Below are positions 24,068 through 34,945 of a DNA stretch of 64,000 nt, piece by piece (within the stretch, counting starts at the first letter, position 1; each line of letters begins with the position of its first letter). The stretch comes from Labia minor (lineage: Eukaryota > Arthropoda > Insecta > Dermaptera > Spongiphoridae), in the NCBI GenBank assembly GCA_963082975.1, contig OY720349.1, positions 62,246,501 through 62,310,500 on the forward strand. The letters are read 5' to 3'. The position numbers were made by a program, and so were the translations under genes. The notes under the pieces were generated by a model. It was not told where the DNA came from. It worked only from the letters and a program-made list of their open reading frames with translations, and ran no database searches.

Positions 24068-24640
24068 CAGTGATTCCCAAAGTGGGTGCTACCGCCCCAC
24101 TCGTGGATCCTGCAGCGATCCAGGGGGCGGTGATGGCCACAGGTGCATTTAGAGAAAAAATTACTTGTATATAAGAAAAAACCTCTGACTTTGTACGTCC
24201 TACGCAAGGACAACGCCTATCAAGCCGGTTATATCAATGAGGTGTCCTATGATCAGTGGAACGAGTCCTCTCAACGGCGCTATCAAGTAGCTTTTCCCCA
24301 AGGTTGTTCCCGGAGGCTGGGTTGACTCCGTCCCATAGACCCCAGCTAGGGAAATTCCCTTTCCAGGCACGGGACTTGAACTCGGGACCATGTGAATGTG
24401 AGTCAGGTTCGCTACCCACACACACAATGGCGCCTTATTACTTGTAAATTACTTTTCTATTCTGAGTACATTTCTAATTACATTTATAATTTAACCCTTT
24501 ATTTATAATATTTTTCGAATAGATACATTTATCTTTCTGTTTAATTGTTATTAAAATTAAAAAAAGTTAATTTCCAGGGGGGATTTGTAAATTTGTTTTT
24601 GAAAAGGGGGCGCTTGGCCAAATAAGCTTGAGAACTCTAT
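24068..24640. mobile_element. Non-autonomous hAT carrying a SINE
   Basis: The left end CAGTGATTCCCAAAGTGGG, then CTACCGCCCC and GATCCAGGGGGCGGTGATGG, is a classic hAT terminus. The right end GGGGGCGCTTGGCC...GCTTGAGAACT is the decayed partner. The 8-bp words ATCTATAT at 24060-24067 and 24641-24648 fit a target duplication, though they lie in a GATA-type microsatellite at a LINE tail and could match by chance. Without the SINE insertion the element is about 300 bp. Confidence 0.72.
24170..24436 (-). mobile_element. tRNA-derived SINE, family 1, long copy
   Basis: Flanked by a 10-bp duplication, ATTACTTGTA (24160-24169 and 24437-24446), inside the hAT element. On the minus strand: GGCGCCATTG, box A-like GGTAGCGAACCTGACT, box B-like GAGTTCAAGTCCC, a body with CTAGCTGGGGTC and CTCAACCCAGCCTCCGGG-like words, ending GTCAGAGGTTTTTT. 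The overlapping ORFs on both strands are by-products. It supplies the 100-bp middle missing from the copy at 21920. Confidence 0.87.
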
Positions 24641-24648
24641 ATCTATAT

Positions 24649-24950
24649 CTACCTCTGTGTCTTTGAAACACGAAAGTTTTTGGCCGCAGCAACCACATTT
24701 CTCCAACTGTCTCTATCCTGAGCTACACCCATCCAACCCCTATTTTCTCCGATCTTGATTCCCCATGATAATAACTTTGTTGAGATAACAGCTATAACAG
24801 GCGTTGCTTAAATGCAACCTCGATTTAAATTCGTCTCGAATATTATTATCCTTCGTGATTACAGAACCTAAGTATTTAAATTTTTCTACATTTTCAAATT
24901 CGATGTTTTGTATATTAAGATTGTCTGTTAAAACTATTTCTCTCTGCTAT
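24649..24950 (-). pseudogene. LINE fragment: C-terminal coding piece plus tail
   Basis: Nearest the left is the recurrent LINE tail (minus strand: GCGGCCAAAAACTTTCG, GGTGTAGCTCAGGATAG). From about 24755 the minus strand is open for more than 60 codons and reads FENVEKFKYLGSVITKDNN, then FKSRLHLSNACYSCYLNK: the region just after the reverse transcriptase core of RTE/CR1-like LINEs. The stretch between these two parts in intact elements is missing, so this is a deletion derivative. Confidence 0.72.
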
Positions 24951-25138
24951 TAAATGTTGATTCTTACTCTTCCTTTGTTATCTTCTAGACAAATTTATTT
25001 CACTTATTTGACTTAATAAAAACTAATTAGTAAAAAAAATAAATAAATTTTTTTATTTATGTTTTTCCAAATTTCATTTGCGAGTATTAGCAACCAAATA
25101 TTAATTTACCAAGTTTATTTAATAATATTTTAAGTAAA

Positions 25139-25505
25139 TAAGTTGATCTATGACCAGGTCCGAACCGACCGACGGTTTAAAGTAAATTAATTTCCAGCTA
25201 CAGAAACAATATCAAATAATTTAAATGTATCTATTAATGTAATCAAAAACAGATAGGCATATAACATAAATATTTAAAATTTTATTTTATTTATAATATA
25301 TAAGTAGTAGCTGGCTGTGACGTCATGAAGATCATATAATTTATAATTAAGAAAAAACTAATGAAGATGATTTTTCCCGAGGATAAAACCAATACAAAAT
25401 GCATGATTCGTGGTGATATGTAAAATTTGGTGTGAAAACAATGGAACTTGGCCGGCGCACTACCGTGCGCATAGATACATGCCTTACTATCGTCGGTCGG
25501 TAAAA
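25139..25505 (+). repeat. Family A repeat (HINE-like), copy 6
   Basis: Contains the terminal hairpin in mutated form (GATCTATGACCAGGTC), ACCGACCGACGG, the AT-rich block, and the closing TATCGTCGGTCGGTAA. The microsatellite body is lost and about 40 bp unrelated to other copies (GGCCGGCGCACTACCGTG) sit before the end. Confidence 0.72.
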
Positions 25506-26129
25506 ATTGAATAATATTGGGTTTATTCACGGATGATATTATTATTTATGTAAACCGAGACATTTTTATCTCCCGGAGAATTTTTGCGGGGACACTTATA
25601 TATTTATAACGGAATTTTGTAAATTAAACCAACTATTGATATTTGTTATTGTAAATTTATTCAAAAAATACAAACATATACACAACGTTTCGATTGCTGC
25701 TTCTGCAATCGTTATCAAGCGACTGCACTGTTCGAGCGTCCAGTGACAAGTGACCAATGATCATTAATATAAGACCAAAGTCACCAACCAGATGGCGCTC
25801 TGAACGTGCTTACAATTTCAAAATTACAGGAGAAAAAATAATTATTCTTAAACAATTAAATTAAAAATTATAAACAAAACGTGAACAACAATTATTTTAT
25901 GAATAAATTGAGTTCTTTAATTTTACATTATTTATTATATTAATATTAAATTAAGCAAGAGATATTGGCGGGAAGCAAGCCAGTTGTATTTGGCGCGAAT
26001 TCAAACCAGTGTTGCCAAAAGATGATTCTCAACAAATGGAAAGTGATGAACTATAATTATCTAAACAATAAAGTCTCTAAGTCCTAAAAAATAATAAAAA
26101 TGATGATTAATGAATAATTTTAATAATTT

Positions 26130-26345
26130 TCAATTCACAAGATCCCAAATTTGATTTATTAAGAGGCCTTTGTCCTTGTTCATATTATTCTTATTTTTCA
26201 TCAATTCCAGGCTCTCTTTAATCTTTCTTTTCCAATAATTCTGTTCAATGTGTAGAATTTTTGTTGAATCAAACTCCACCACATGACCAGTAGTCAACAC
26301 ATGCTCAGCAATAGCGGATTGATTGCAATTTTTCAACCTTATTGC
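26130..26345 (-). pseudogene. Penelope GIY-YIG endonuclease C-terminal fragment
   Basis: The minus strand reads AIRLKNCNQSAIAEHVLTTG, then a segment with DSTKILHIEQNYWKRKIKES and NNMNKDKG, and ends in a stop. The AEH...TGH...YW..RKIKE...NN.N.D pattern is typical of the tail of the GIY-YIG domain in Penelope-like elements. The frame runs upstream into the right arm without its usual partner domain, so the endonuclease is truncated and cannot be active. About 70 of some 800 residues survive. Confidence 0.75.
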
Positions 26346-26394
26346 TCTGCCATCTGGTTGGTGACTTTGGTCTTATATTAATGATCATTGGTCA

Positions 26395-26462
26395 CTTGTC
26401 ACTGGACGCTCGAACAGTGCAGTCGCTTGATAACGATTGCAGAAGCAGCAATCGAAACGTTG
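26395..26462 (+). ncRNA. Possible hammerhead ribozyme motif in the Penelope terminal repeat
   Basis: The arm reads TTGTC, ACTGGACGCTCG...CAGTCGC, TTGATAA, then CGATTGC-AGAAGCA-GCAATCG and AAACG. TTGATAA + a 7-bp stem + GAAAC resembles the CUGAUGA / stem II / GAAA core of type I hammerheads known from Penelope terminal repeats; ACTG...CAGT could form stem I. The first core base set is not perfect (TTGATAA for CTGATGA). The same motif sits inverted in the left arm (about 25683-25750). Not tested by a covariance model. Confidence 0.35.
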
Positions 26463-26611
26463 TGTATATGTTTGTATTTTTTGAATAAATTTACAATAAC
26501 AAATATCAATATGTGGTTTAATTTACAAAATTCCGTTATAAATAAAAACAACCACCAAAGCTTTAATAATTTAATATCCACTTATATATTATAAATATAA
26601 TAATAATATAA

Positions 26612-26782
26612 TAACTTATATATTATAAATAAAATAAAATTAAAAATATTTATGTTATATGCATATCTGTTTTTTTATTGCATTAATAGATACATTTAAA
26701 TTATTTGAAATTGTTTCTGTAGCTGGAAATTAATTTACTACAAACCGTCGGTCAGTTCTGGCCTGGCCACAGGTCAACTCAT
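26612..26782 (-). repeat. Family A repeat, partial (copy 7)
   Basis: Carries the 170 bp next to the terminal hairpin: AATTGTTTCTGTAGCTGG, CAAACCGTCGGTCAGTTCTG and GCCTGGCCACAGGTCAACT. It lies about 70 bp from the Penelope right arm. Confidence 0.72.
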
Positions 26783-27689
26783 TTATTTAGATTTCGAAAT
26801 TTATGATATGAATAATTATAATAATTGATTTCCCAAATTATATTTATGCATATGCATTTTTTTATCATTTTATTTCGCCACAATCATATATTATTTATTT
26901 CTTGATGTTTTCTTATAAAAAATTACAAACTTCTTATCTTTATTATTATAATTTTATACAATCACTTAATCTGGGACATCAGTAGTGGATTTTCTAAAGA
27001 AAAATTCTGATATAATATAATAAAAGTATTAGTTTTCGCACCCTATAATATTAATATATATAATCATGACTTTTAATCATTTCTTATCGTTTTTTCTTAT
27101 AGTTGAGAATATTATAAATAACAGGATATATTTAGAAATTTTGACTGTACCTACTAGAGTAATAATTTTTTTTACTTTATTTTAGTCGCCTTATCTCCTT
27201 TTATATATATAACTTGTATATAATTTATTAATAAATAACAATAAAGTTAATAATAACATTTTAATAGTAATAAGATGAATTCTTTGGATTATTTTAGTTA
27301 AATATTATTTAAAATGAGTTTGAATTTAAGTTATAAATTTATTGTGTAAATATTATTATACGAATTCTCGTAATTACCTTTTTTATACATATCTCTTATA
27401 AGATCTTGTTAATAAAAATTAAAAAAGGTTACTTGGGCAAGAATGTATTAGACATTCAATCAATTTAATTGGGCCATTATACATTAAGTTTTAAGCAGTA
27501 AACATTAAACATTAGTTTTTTATCGAAATATTTTTTTTTATATTATTATAATTCAGACATTCAATAACAAGTCAGGATTATAAAGTTTAAGATAAGGGAC
27601 GTGAGGACAAAAATTCAAACTTCACCATGTTTACAAAATTTTAAAATTTATGTATAAATTATTTAAAAAATATACTTTAAAAATAAAAC
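26783..27689. other. AT-rich spacer
   Basis: No gene or repeat end recognised. Confidence 0.6.
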
Positions 27690-29377
27690 GCTTCTTCTTC
27701 TTCTTTGTCGCTTTCTTCTTATCAGAAGTTGCGTGGACTTAATTCCATGCTCCCACAATTTTTATTTTGTGAAGCAACTTTCTCCATCAGGAGCGATCGC
27801 GAGCCTCCACAGTAGCCTTTCGGAGACCAACGCCAAGACCTTATCCTATTTGATCGACCGGTGACTTGCTTCGTCTTCGTGAACCCTCTACTTTTCGTTA
27901 AATCACGATCCGTTCAAATCTGGCCAAAACATCTCAAGACCCTTGGGAGCACAATACTTGATAGTCGCAGATCAGCCTCTACCTCACCAAGAATCGAGAT
28001 GTTGGTTCGACGCGCTTTCCAGGGGACTCGTAACATTCTCCTCCAACATCACAGCTCGAAGGCATCTATTTTTCTGCGGTTGACTTGCTTCACTGTCCAT
28101 GTTTCTGATGCGTTTACGCGATTCCACTAAAACTTTTTTTGTATTGTTGGTTAAGAGGTTGTCCTGCAAATTTTTTTTAGCTTCGTCATTTACTGATCTC
28201 CCCATCTGTATACGTCTATTAATCTCAGCATCACAGCCGCCTTTGTTGGTTATCATAGACCCAAGATATATGAAGTGGTCAATCACATTGTAATTCCCGA
28301 TTTTCTTGATGTTAGACATATTGTCATTAGCACGATCGACAATCATGATTTTGGTTATACTTTGATTGATCTTTAGCCTAAACTCTTCACTTACTCTTTC
28401 AAGTTTCCCAAGTAGCTGAATTAATTTTTCTTCCGAGTTGGCGAGTAGGGCCGTGTCATCCTCATATCTTAAATCAGTTATTTTTATTCCTCCCACAGAT
28501 ACGCCTACATCCCAACCCTTCAGGTCCCTCCGTAAAGTTAAAGAGAGTCGGCGACAAAATGCACCCCTGATGCACCCCCTCCCAGCCATCAGGCCATTTT
28601 CCCGTATCCCATACCCTATTACTAATATCTCAATTCTTGATATTCCTAAGTCTCCCATACCTTTCTCTGTTGTAATTTGATCTGATCCGGGAGATTTGCC
28701 GTTCTTCAGTGAATTTATGGCATGGGACACTTCAGACTCTAAAATACCAAGTTCATTTACAAACGATTGTATTGTTATAGTTGGTGGAGTCCCCTTATAT
28801 ATAGATTTACAGTAGTCCCTCCATATTCTGCATGTTTCTCCAATTGAATTACTTGATTTTCCACCAAATTGGAGCGCCCAAGACCCAAGACTAAACTCAC
28901 GAGTGATTAATTTTATTGTCTTGAAGAGATCTTTAGAATTATTATGCTCAGCATGCTTTTGGCACTCGAGCACAAATCTTTGTAATAGTTATTTTTGTCT
29001 CTCCAACATGCAGCTTGGATATTTTTGTAAAGTTGTTTGATCATCAACACATTATCTCCTTTAGATTTTAAGATGCGCCTTTCTTCAATCAATAGTATTG
29101 TTCCATCCGCAATCCACGAATTTCTTTTTACTTCTCTTGAGGTTACATCTACTGCGCTTTTAATAAGTTCTTTTGTAGATGTCCAGATCTCATTAGCAGA
29201 AGTGAAAGGTTGTAGTTGTACTTGGGGTTGTTGCAAGTTATTTTCTTTAGAAATTCTGTAGAATCTGACATCTTGAGTCTCGGCTGGACATTCTGGATGT
29301 TGCATTTTTGGTGTGGCATGGGGAACCAATGGTAAGAGTTGGGTACCCTGTAAGGACCAATTACCATTAACCATCAC
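27690..29377 (-). pseudogene. LINE reverse transcriptase pseudogene
   Basis: Reading the minus strand from 29377: a region with SAVDVTSREVKRNSWIADGT and YKNIQAACWRDKNNYYKD (linker before the reverse transcriptase), a shift of frame near 28950, then NSLKNGKSPGSDQI (RT block 1), a gap, GGIKITDLRYEDDTALLAN (the catalytic block, YEDD where YADD is usual), HFIYLGSMITNKGGCDAEIN and RRIQMGRS, and near 28000 RLSSIVLPRVLRCFGQI-like sequence. The RT palm blocks between block 1 and YEDD are deleted or unrecognisable, so it is dead. It ends at a (GAA)n tract (27690-27720). The C-terminal style matches the RTE/CR1-like LINEs annotated as craniofacial development protein 2-like in many invertebrates. It is a different family from the GATA-tailed fragments. 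Confidence 0.8.
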
Positions 29378-31299
29378 CTGTCGATGACACTCGGTGTGGT
29401 CGTCAATGGTAGAAAGATGCTACCAAACAACGTAGCCCCTACACCTCATAAATCGCTTAAAATGAACTAAATGTTCTCAAATCTATTAGTCTTAAAATAA
29501 TAATTCACAATACAATTAATCTAATTAACAATTAATCAAGATATGAAATGAAATTAATTTAGAAAAAATTGTTATAAGATGATATTAATGAAAATTCTTT
29601 AAAGATTGATTAAAACAACTTGCTTTAGTGATATAAATTAACCTACCGTTAATTGCTTATACTTATACTATATAAAAAAATTCCGTCCTATGTAATTACT
29701 TTTCCTATTTTAAATATTCATTACATTATTTGAATAAGCGGCTATAGAACTTTGATAATTCATTTAATTTCCATATTCGTGTGAAACGAAAGCAACGAAA
29801 GGGTTAAGCATAACTTAAATGAGGGGAATATTTTTTTTTGTTTTTTTAATACTTTTAGTAGAATTACTAAAGAAGAAAATCCCTAAAAAATAAATTAAAA
29901 AAATTTTTAGATAAATTAAAGAATTACGAAAAATTGAAAATATTAAAAACGAAGAAAATTTAAAGGTGTTTTTATTGATATTTCATTATTAAATGTAATC
30001 TTATAATAAATATTGTTATTGTTTCAATGCTTATGTTAAAAAAAAATAAAAGTTATAATAAGTTATTATAATATTTAAGTAAATAGTAAATTAAAAATCT
30101 AGTTCTCTTATCTTATTGGAATTTGTTTATCTATGGTTTTACATATTTTATTTTATTTCCTTTTTTAACAAATTATATGCAATTATGTATAAAATGCAAA
30201 TTTAGTTTTATATAAATAATAAACTGGGATACACTTCTGAATTATAATTGAGACATTTCCATCTCTTAGAAAGTCACTATAGCAAATATATAAGATATAT
30301 ATCTATAGATATATATATATTAATTATCTTTTATTTAAAGAGAATTTGATTTTATTTACAAATTTCACTTGACCTATCTAAATATTAAAAAATAAGTAAG
30401 TTAATAATATATTGGTCTTTTTTTAAATGCAAATTTTCATGGTTAATGACTGTAAATAACAGGCGCGCGTGTAACTATTTGTTTATCTCGATAGGATTGT
30501 CTGAATTTATTGGAGGAGCTTTAATGATAATGACTTGAACGCTCCAACGGGTCATTAACTACTTACTTGGATTGATTTAAGTAAATGACCCTTGCAATTG
30601 ACCTCTCTTTTGATATTCACATTCTTATATAACATACCATTTTTCTAATATCCAACCCATATTTTTAATAATTAAATGAACCTCTGCAAATGGAACAAAC
30701 ATAAAAAAACAATTCAAATGATAATTCCTTTTTGTTTGTGTTATCAATTATGAAAATAAATGTTCAATTAACTATATAATTAGAATTTATAAATTCCAGA
30801 TTCATATTTAATAAGTAAATAGATCATTTGGAAGAAAATAATAAGTATAAAGAAAAAATTTAATTAAGAAAGATAATTATGTCCTTGGTTCTAAGAACAG
30901 TATAGTCGATTTTGTAAAAAATTTTATTTTAATAATTTATATTCTAATCTAAAGGAATAAATGATTGAAAAAAATTAGAAATCATTTATTTATTAATTTA
31001 GTTTTATTATTTATTTATTCAATTTTTTCTTGTCCATTTATAAAGTTTAAAGCTACAAAATGTATATAATTAATATTAAATGATTTTATTAAATATGCTT
31101 ATTTTTTTTTGCCTCCTCTTCACTATATTATTTAAGTATCTTTCTTTGTTACTTCCTTTTTCTTTACATTATATATGATACACTAACTTCACTAATCAAT
31201 GGTAACAATTTAGTTTATTTTCTTTAAAGAAATGATTCATTATTTATTATTTATGAAAATAAAAGATAGTCTCAAAGATAGTCTAATAATAATCCTATA
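29378..31299. other. AT-rich spacer with a homeodomain-site-rich patch
   Basis: 29378-29460 may still be LINE sequence. The rest is AT-rich, with a more balanced patch at 30460-30610 (CAGGCGCGCGTGTAAC, TTTAATGATAATGACTTG, GGGTCATTAACTACTTAC) rich in TAAT cores. No coding sequence recognised. Confidence 0.45.
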
Positions 31300-32632
31300 A
31301 TCGTCGACATACTTTGTGGACTAATGTTAAAAGACCGCCACTTGCCCTTCACTTACTTTTTTCCCTTACTGCTTCAGAGTAGAAAAGATTATAGTCCCTC
31401 AAATAACCACGGAGGTAAAGTTTTCCCGTCACCCATGTTTCCTGCAGCAAAATTTTCTGAATATCAAGAAGGAAGTCAATCTCATCTTTATCAAGTTTAA
31501 AAAGTGTTCCTATTCCATCAATATTCGAAAAGGCAATCCTAAGTTGTTCCCTAACTTCTCTTTTGCAATCTTTGAAATTACCCTTCCTAAATTCTATGTT
31601 TGGCTTATTAAGATGTTCTACCTCTAATTGCTATTTCATTTTTTTCAGTTTTTTAACAAGCGTGGGATATTGTCTATTTAGAGCACTATGACATATGTCC
31701 AGTCCTAAATTTAATTTTAAATTAGCCCCTCCTCACAGTTTGTGCATTTAAAATTTTCTCTTGACATGTCTCCGACTTGTGTTCCCCACTGCATTTATAA
31801 CATGATATATTTTTTTTTTACAATCGGCGGCATTATGTGAGAATCCCCATCATTTAAAACATCTTTTAATGTTGATATGATCGAATGCTCTGCATTTTTT
31901 CCACCCAAGATTAATTTTCTCTTTTTTAATGACTCTTATCATCCAATTCCAGAATGATTGCACCCTCTTGTGCATCATCTCTCTGATTTCTACCATATAA
32001 TTTTTTTACAATTTTAAAATCTTTACACAATTTTGATTTCCTCTTTCTAATTTCATTTATTTCGAAATCGTCTCCCAGCTTTCTATTTAAAATTTCTTTG
32101 ACTGAGTTGTGTTTAGCTCTCTGTAGGTTATCAGATCTCATTTCATTTTCATAGTCCATTAATAAACCTCTCAACCTAGTGACTCCTATAGGTAAATTCT
32201 CTATATCCACTTTCTGTTTCATCACTACCTTCAGGTCTTCACATTCACGGTCCGCCTTTGGTCTCACCATGAGGACATTTTGTTCACGTGAATTCTTCTT
32301 TAAAATCTCACTAAAGGTTTTATTCTTTGCTTTTTCTCTTCCCTGTTTTTCAATGTAATCATGATTGTCTTTATCTCCCCTAATTCAGTTTTTAAATCCT
32401 GAAGTTCCTCCATTACTATTTCTTTAACCACTCTTTTGACCTCCGCTTTGCATAGCATCTTGTTTTTGATAGAGTGAACGATATCAATTATTTCTGTGAA
32501 CTTCTTGTCACTTTCATAATACTTCCCGGAAGGACCAGGGAGCACAACTGAGTCGCCTGATGTCACCGAGCTCACCGATGTCCTTTCTCGAAGTGCCTCA
32601 ATTCTAGCGAGCTCTGCTTGAGAGTCATTCAT
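31300..32632 (-). pseudogene. LINE 5-prime half: ORF1 with zinc knuckles and start of the endonuclease
   Basis: On the minus strand, 32632-32300 encodes the start of an ORF1-type protein (MNDSQAELARIEALRERTS, with an acidic/basic helix SIKNKMLCKAEVKRVVKEIV likely coiled). The frame shifts by one near 32300 and continues to 31926. Further frame changes lead to three zinc knuckles at about 31860-31735: CFK*WGFSHNAADC, whose second Cys codon is now a TGA stop, then CYKCSGEHKSETC, then the start of a third, KCTNCEE. From about 31560 a new frame reads FSNIDGIGTLFKLDKDEIDF and LLQETWVTGK, the N-terminus of an APE-type endonuclease. The sequence stops near 31300 with no reverse transcriptase. Jockey/I/R1-like by layout. 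Several stops and shifts make it dead. Confidence 0.75.
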
Positions 32633-34380
32633 TACCTTTTTAAATGGGCCCTCAAAGGTTACAAAGTGCTTTGTCTGTTTTTTATGCTTATTTGAACATC
32701 CAGGGTGGAAGAATTGCTTCTCGTATGCAGTACACTGGTTTATTGTCTTAACAATAATGATTAATAATAATGATTAAAGAAATGACTTCTTGGAAGTTAT
32801 AGTTTTTGCGAATAGTGGGAAAAGTTCACTGGTGGTCAATCTAAAACACTTGGCAAAAAAGGTGTCCAAAAGGTATCGATAGAATCAACCAACCTTTGTG
32901 AAAATTGGCGAAATGCACAGGCACACCACAATACACTTACCACCAAAAAATAAGGAAAAAAAAAAAAGAAAAAACAACGAAGTTAATATCAAAAAACTGG
33001 AGCCCACTAAGAATGCGTGCAAACCTCCTAATCGATCAACTCAGAATCCAAAAAAATTATATTAAATGAAGCAAAGATAGAGTTATTGGAGGGGCTGGAA
33101 AGTACATTTACCAAAATTGACATTTTTCCCAAAAATAGAAAGATTTAATACTGTTAATAATTATTTCTCCGTCCCACTTTTCTAAATTTGTTTCTTGTTA
33201 ATTTTCTTTACTATAAAATTAAATGATTAAAATTTTAAGTGCTTCTAAACATCAATCACCTGGAACAAAAATGAAAGAAAACTGTATCTATTGATATTTA
33301 TATTTTTCTTTTTGAAATAATCTTTTACAGTTGTAAAATACAAATTTGACTAATTTTTTATTAAATTTTATATTCTTAAATATTTTTTTTAAGGATTCTT
33401 AAAATAATATTTTCGTAAAAACATATATTTTGATAGTTGGGGGAATAATAATAAAAATATAGAAAAAAAAAATTGAAAAAAAAATAATTGGTTTTCTAGA
33501 TTCGTAAAAAAAGAATGCATTTCGATTCTGTCAATTGCCCTTCTGCTCTTTCCAGCCCTTGCTTTCAACTGCACTTGTTCCAAATTGACTTATTCATCGT
33601 CCGAAATCACGGGGGAGATACCACCATCGCAAGCGAGAGGGCTATTTTTTCAATTACCGGCTCGTCCAATAGTATATCGCAACAAGTGCTTGAAACCAAA
33701 TGTTATTTGTCAAATTTAAAATTACATTGTATATACATAACCATTCTTTGAGAAGTTTTTTTATTACCCATACTCATCTTGGATGCATTCATAAGTACTC
33801 TTGCACCATTTATTGTACAAATTCTTTACTTAAAATTCTAATCTAATTTTATATTTACATTTAATGCCTCTGGCGTAAAATATGGAAATTTCTTTAAGAA
33901 AATTGAACTATTCTATCCGTTCTTGATCCATTCGAATAAAAAAAATTAGTCAATTATTTTATTTAATTATTAAAGTATTTAAAATAACTTTTAAATGATA
34001 TATGATTATTAGTAATCAATGTAAAAATTTACATATTTTAATAATTTTAGGAATTTCTAGAATTAAAATTGTTGTATTCATTGTCGAACATGTATGAACT
34101 GTCCTGAAATTAGAATCAAATAAACAACGGGAATATTTACATAAAATTCTTATAAAAGATTGTATACTAAAAATTTATTTCTGAATAGAGAATTAATTGA
34201 TGATCTATTAACTATATTACAAATAGAGTTACAAATTATATTACAAATAAAGTTAATAGAGTTAATAATAGGTAAGAATAGTATAAGGGACGATATTCTT
34301 AATAATCGACTAAGGCAATTTATTAATATTTCTGAACAAATTCGCATTATTATTAAAATAATATTTAAAGTTCATAAAGG
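32633..34380. other. Mostly unique spacer
   Basis: 32633-33060 could be the LINE 5-prime UTR but shows nothing diagnostic. 33515-33700 is more balanced (GTCAATTGCCCTTCTGCTC, TCACGGGGGAGATACCACC) without a convincing ORF. 34140-34380 holds short AT-rich near-repeats (ACAAATTATATTACAAATAA) that create ORFs on both strands. Confidence 0.45.
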
Positions 34381-34945
34381 ATAAAGCTCGAATTTAAAAC
34401 GAGGTTACAATCGGGTACCGCCTGTTATCAAGCAGTAAAGGGGCTTATCTAGTAAAAATTATTATCAAAGGGGATTAAAATTAAAATTTATAAAACAATT
34501 ATTTTGCCGGTTGTATTATAAGGGTGTGAGGCATGGACTATGACCCTGGGAGATGAATGTTTGGGAATAAGATTCATTTATGGGCCAAAGAAAGATGAGG
34601 TCACCGGGGAATGGCGGAGACTGCATAACGAGGAATTGCATGACCTCTATGCATCTCCAGACATAGGGTTATAAAATTGAGAAGGCTACGATGGGCAGGG
34701 CACGTGGCTAGAATTGGAGAAAAAAGAATGGCGAAAAATATATTGGTGGGGAGACCGAGTGGGAAACGCCCGCTTAGAAGACCAAGGACGTGGTGGGTGG
34801 ACAATGTTGGAAGAGACGTGAGAGAGATAGGAGAGGGTAGGTTTTGAATGGTTGTGGCTCAGGATAGGGATGGTTGGAGAAATTTGGTTGCTGCGGCCAA
34901 GAACTCTCGAGTTCAGTAGAGCTACAGAGATAGATAAATAAAGGG
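34381..34945 (+). pseudogene. LINE C-terminal region and 3-prime tail
   Basis: Best plus-strand example of the GATA-tailed LINE. In shifting frames: FKTRLQSGTACYQAVKG, YKGVRHGLW (VLYGCEAWT region), GEWRRLHNEELHDLY, RLRWAGHVAR, GKRPLRRPRT, WWVDNVGRDVREIG and AAAKNSR, then the tail GTAGAGCTACAGAGATAGAT. At least four frame breaks. The piece begins just past the reverse transcriptase core, a usual 5-prime truncation. Confidence 0.78.

Larger units (their letters stand above)
25601..26544 (-). mobile_element. Penelope-like element remnant with inverted terminal repeats
   Basis: The arms 25601-25796 and 26349-26544 are nearly perfect reverse complements of 196 bp. Between them, on the minus strand, is the C-terminal part of a GIY-YIG type Penelope protein (26130-26345). 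Penelope-like elements often carry terminal repeats in tandem or inverted orientation, which fits. The reverse transcriptase and most of the element are missing (545 bp between the arms). The arms contain a short helix followed by CGAAACG that resembles a hammerhead ribozyme core (separate entry). Confidence 0.75.

Noticed and set aside
24143..24447. Overlapping ORFs of 60-75 codons on both strands
   Set aside because: They fall in the tRNA-derived SINE, whose GC-richer sequence opens frames by chance.
34160..34384. 74-codon ORF with many Ile/Leu residues
   Set aside because: Built from short AT-rich near-repeats and open on both strands; no protein-like features.
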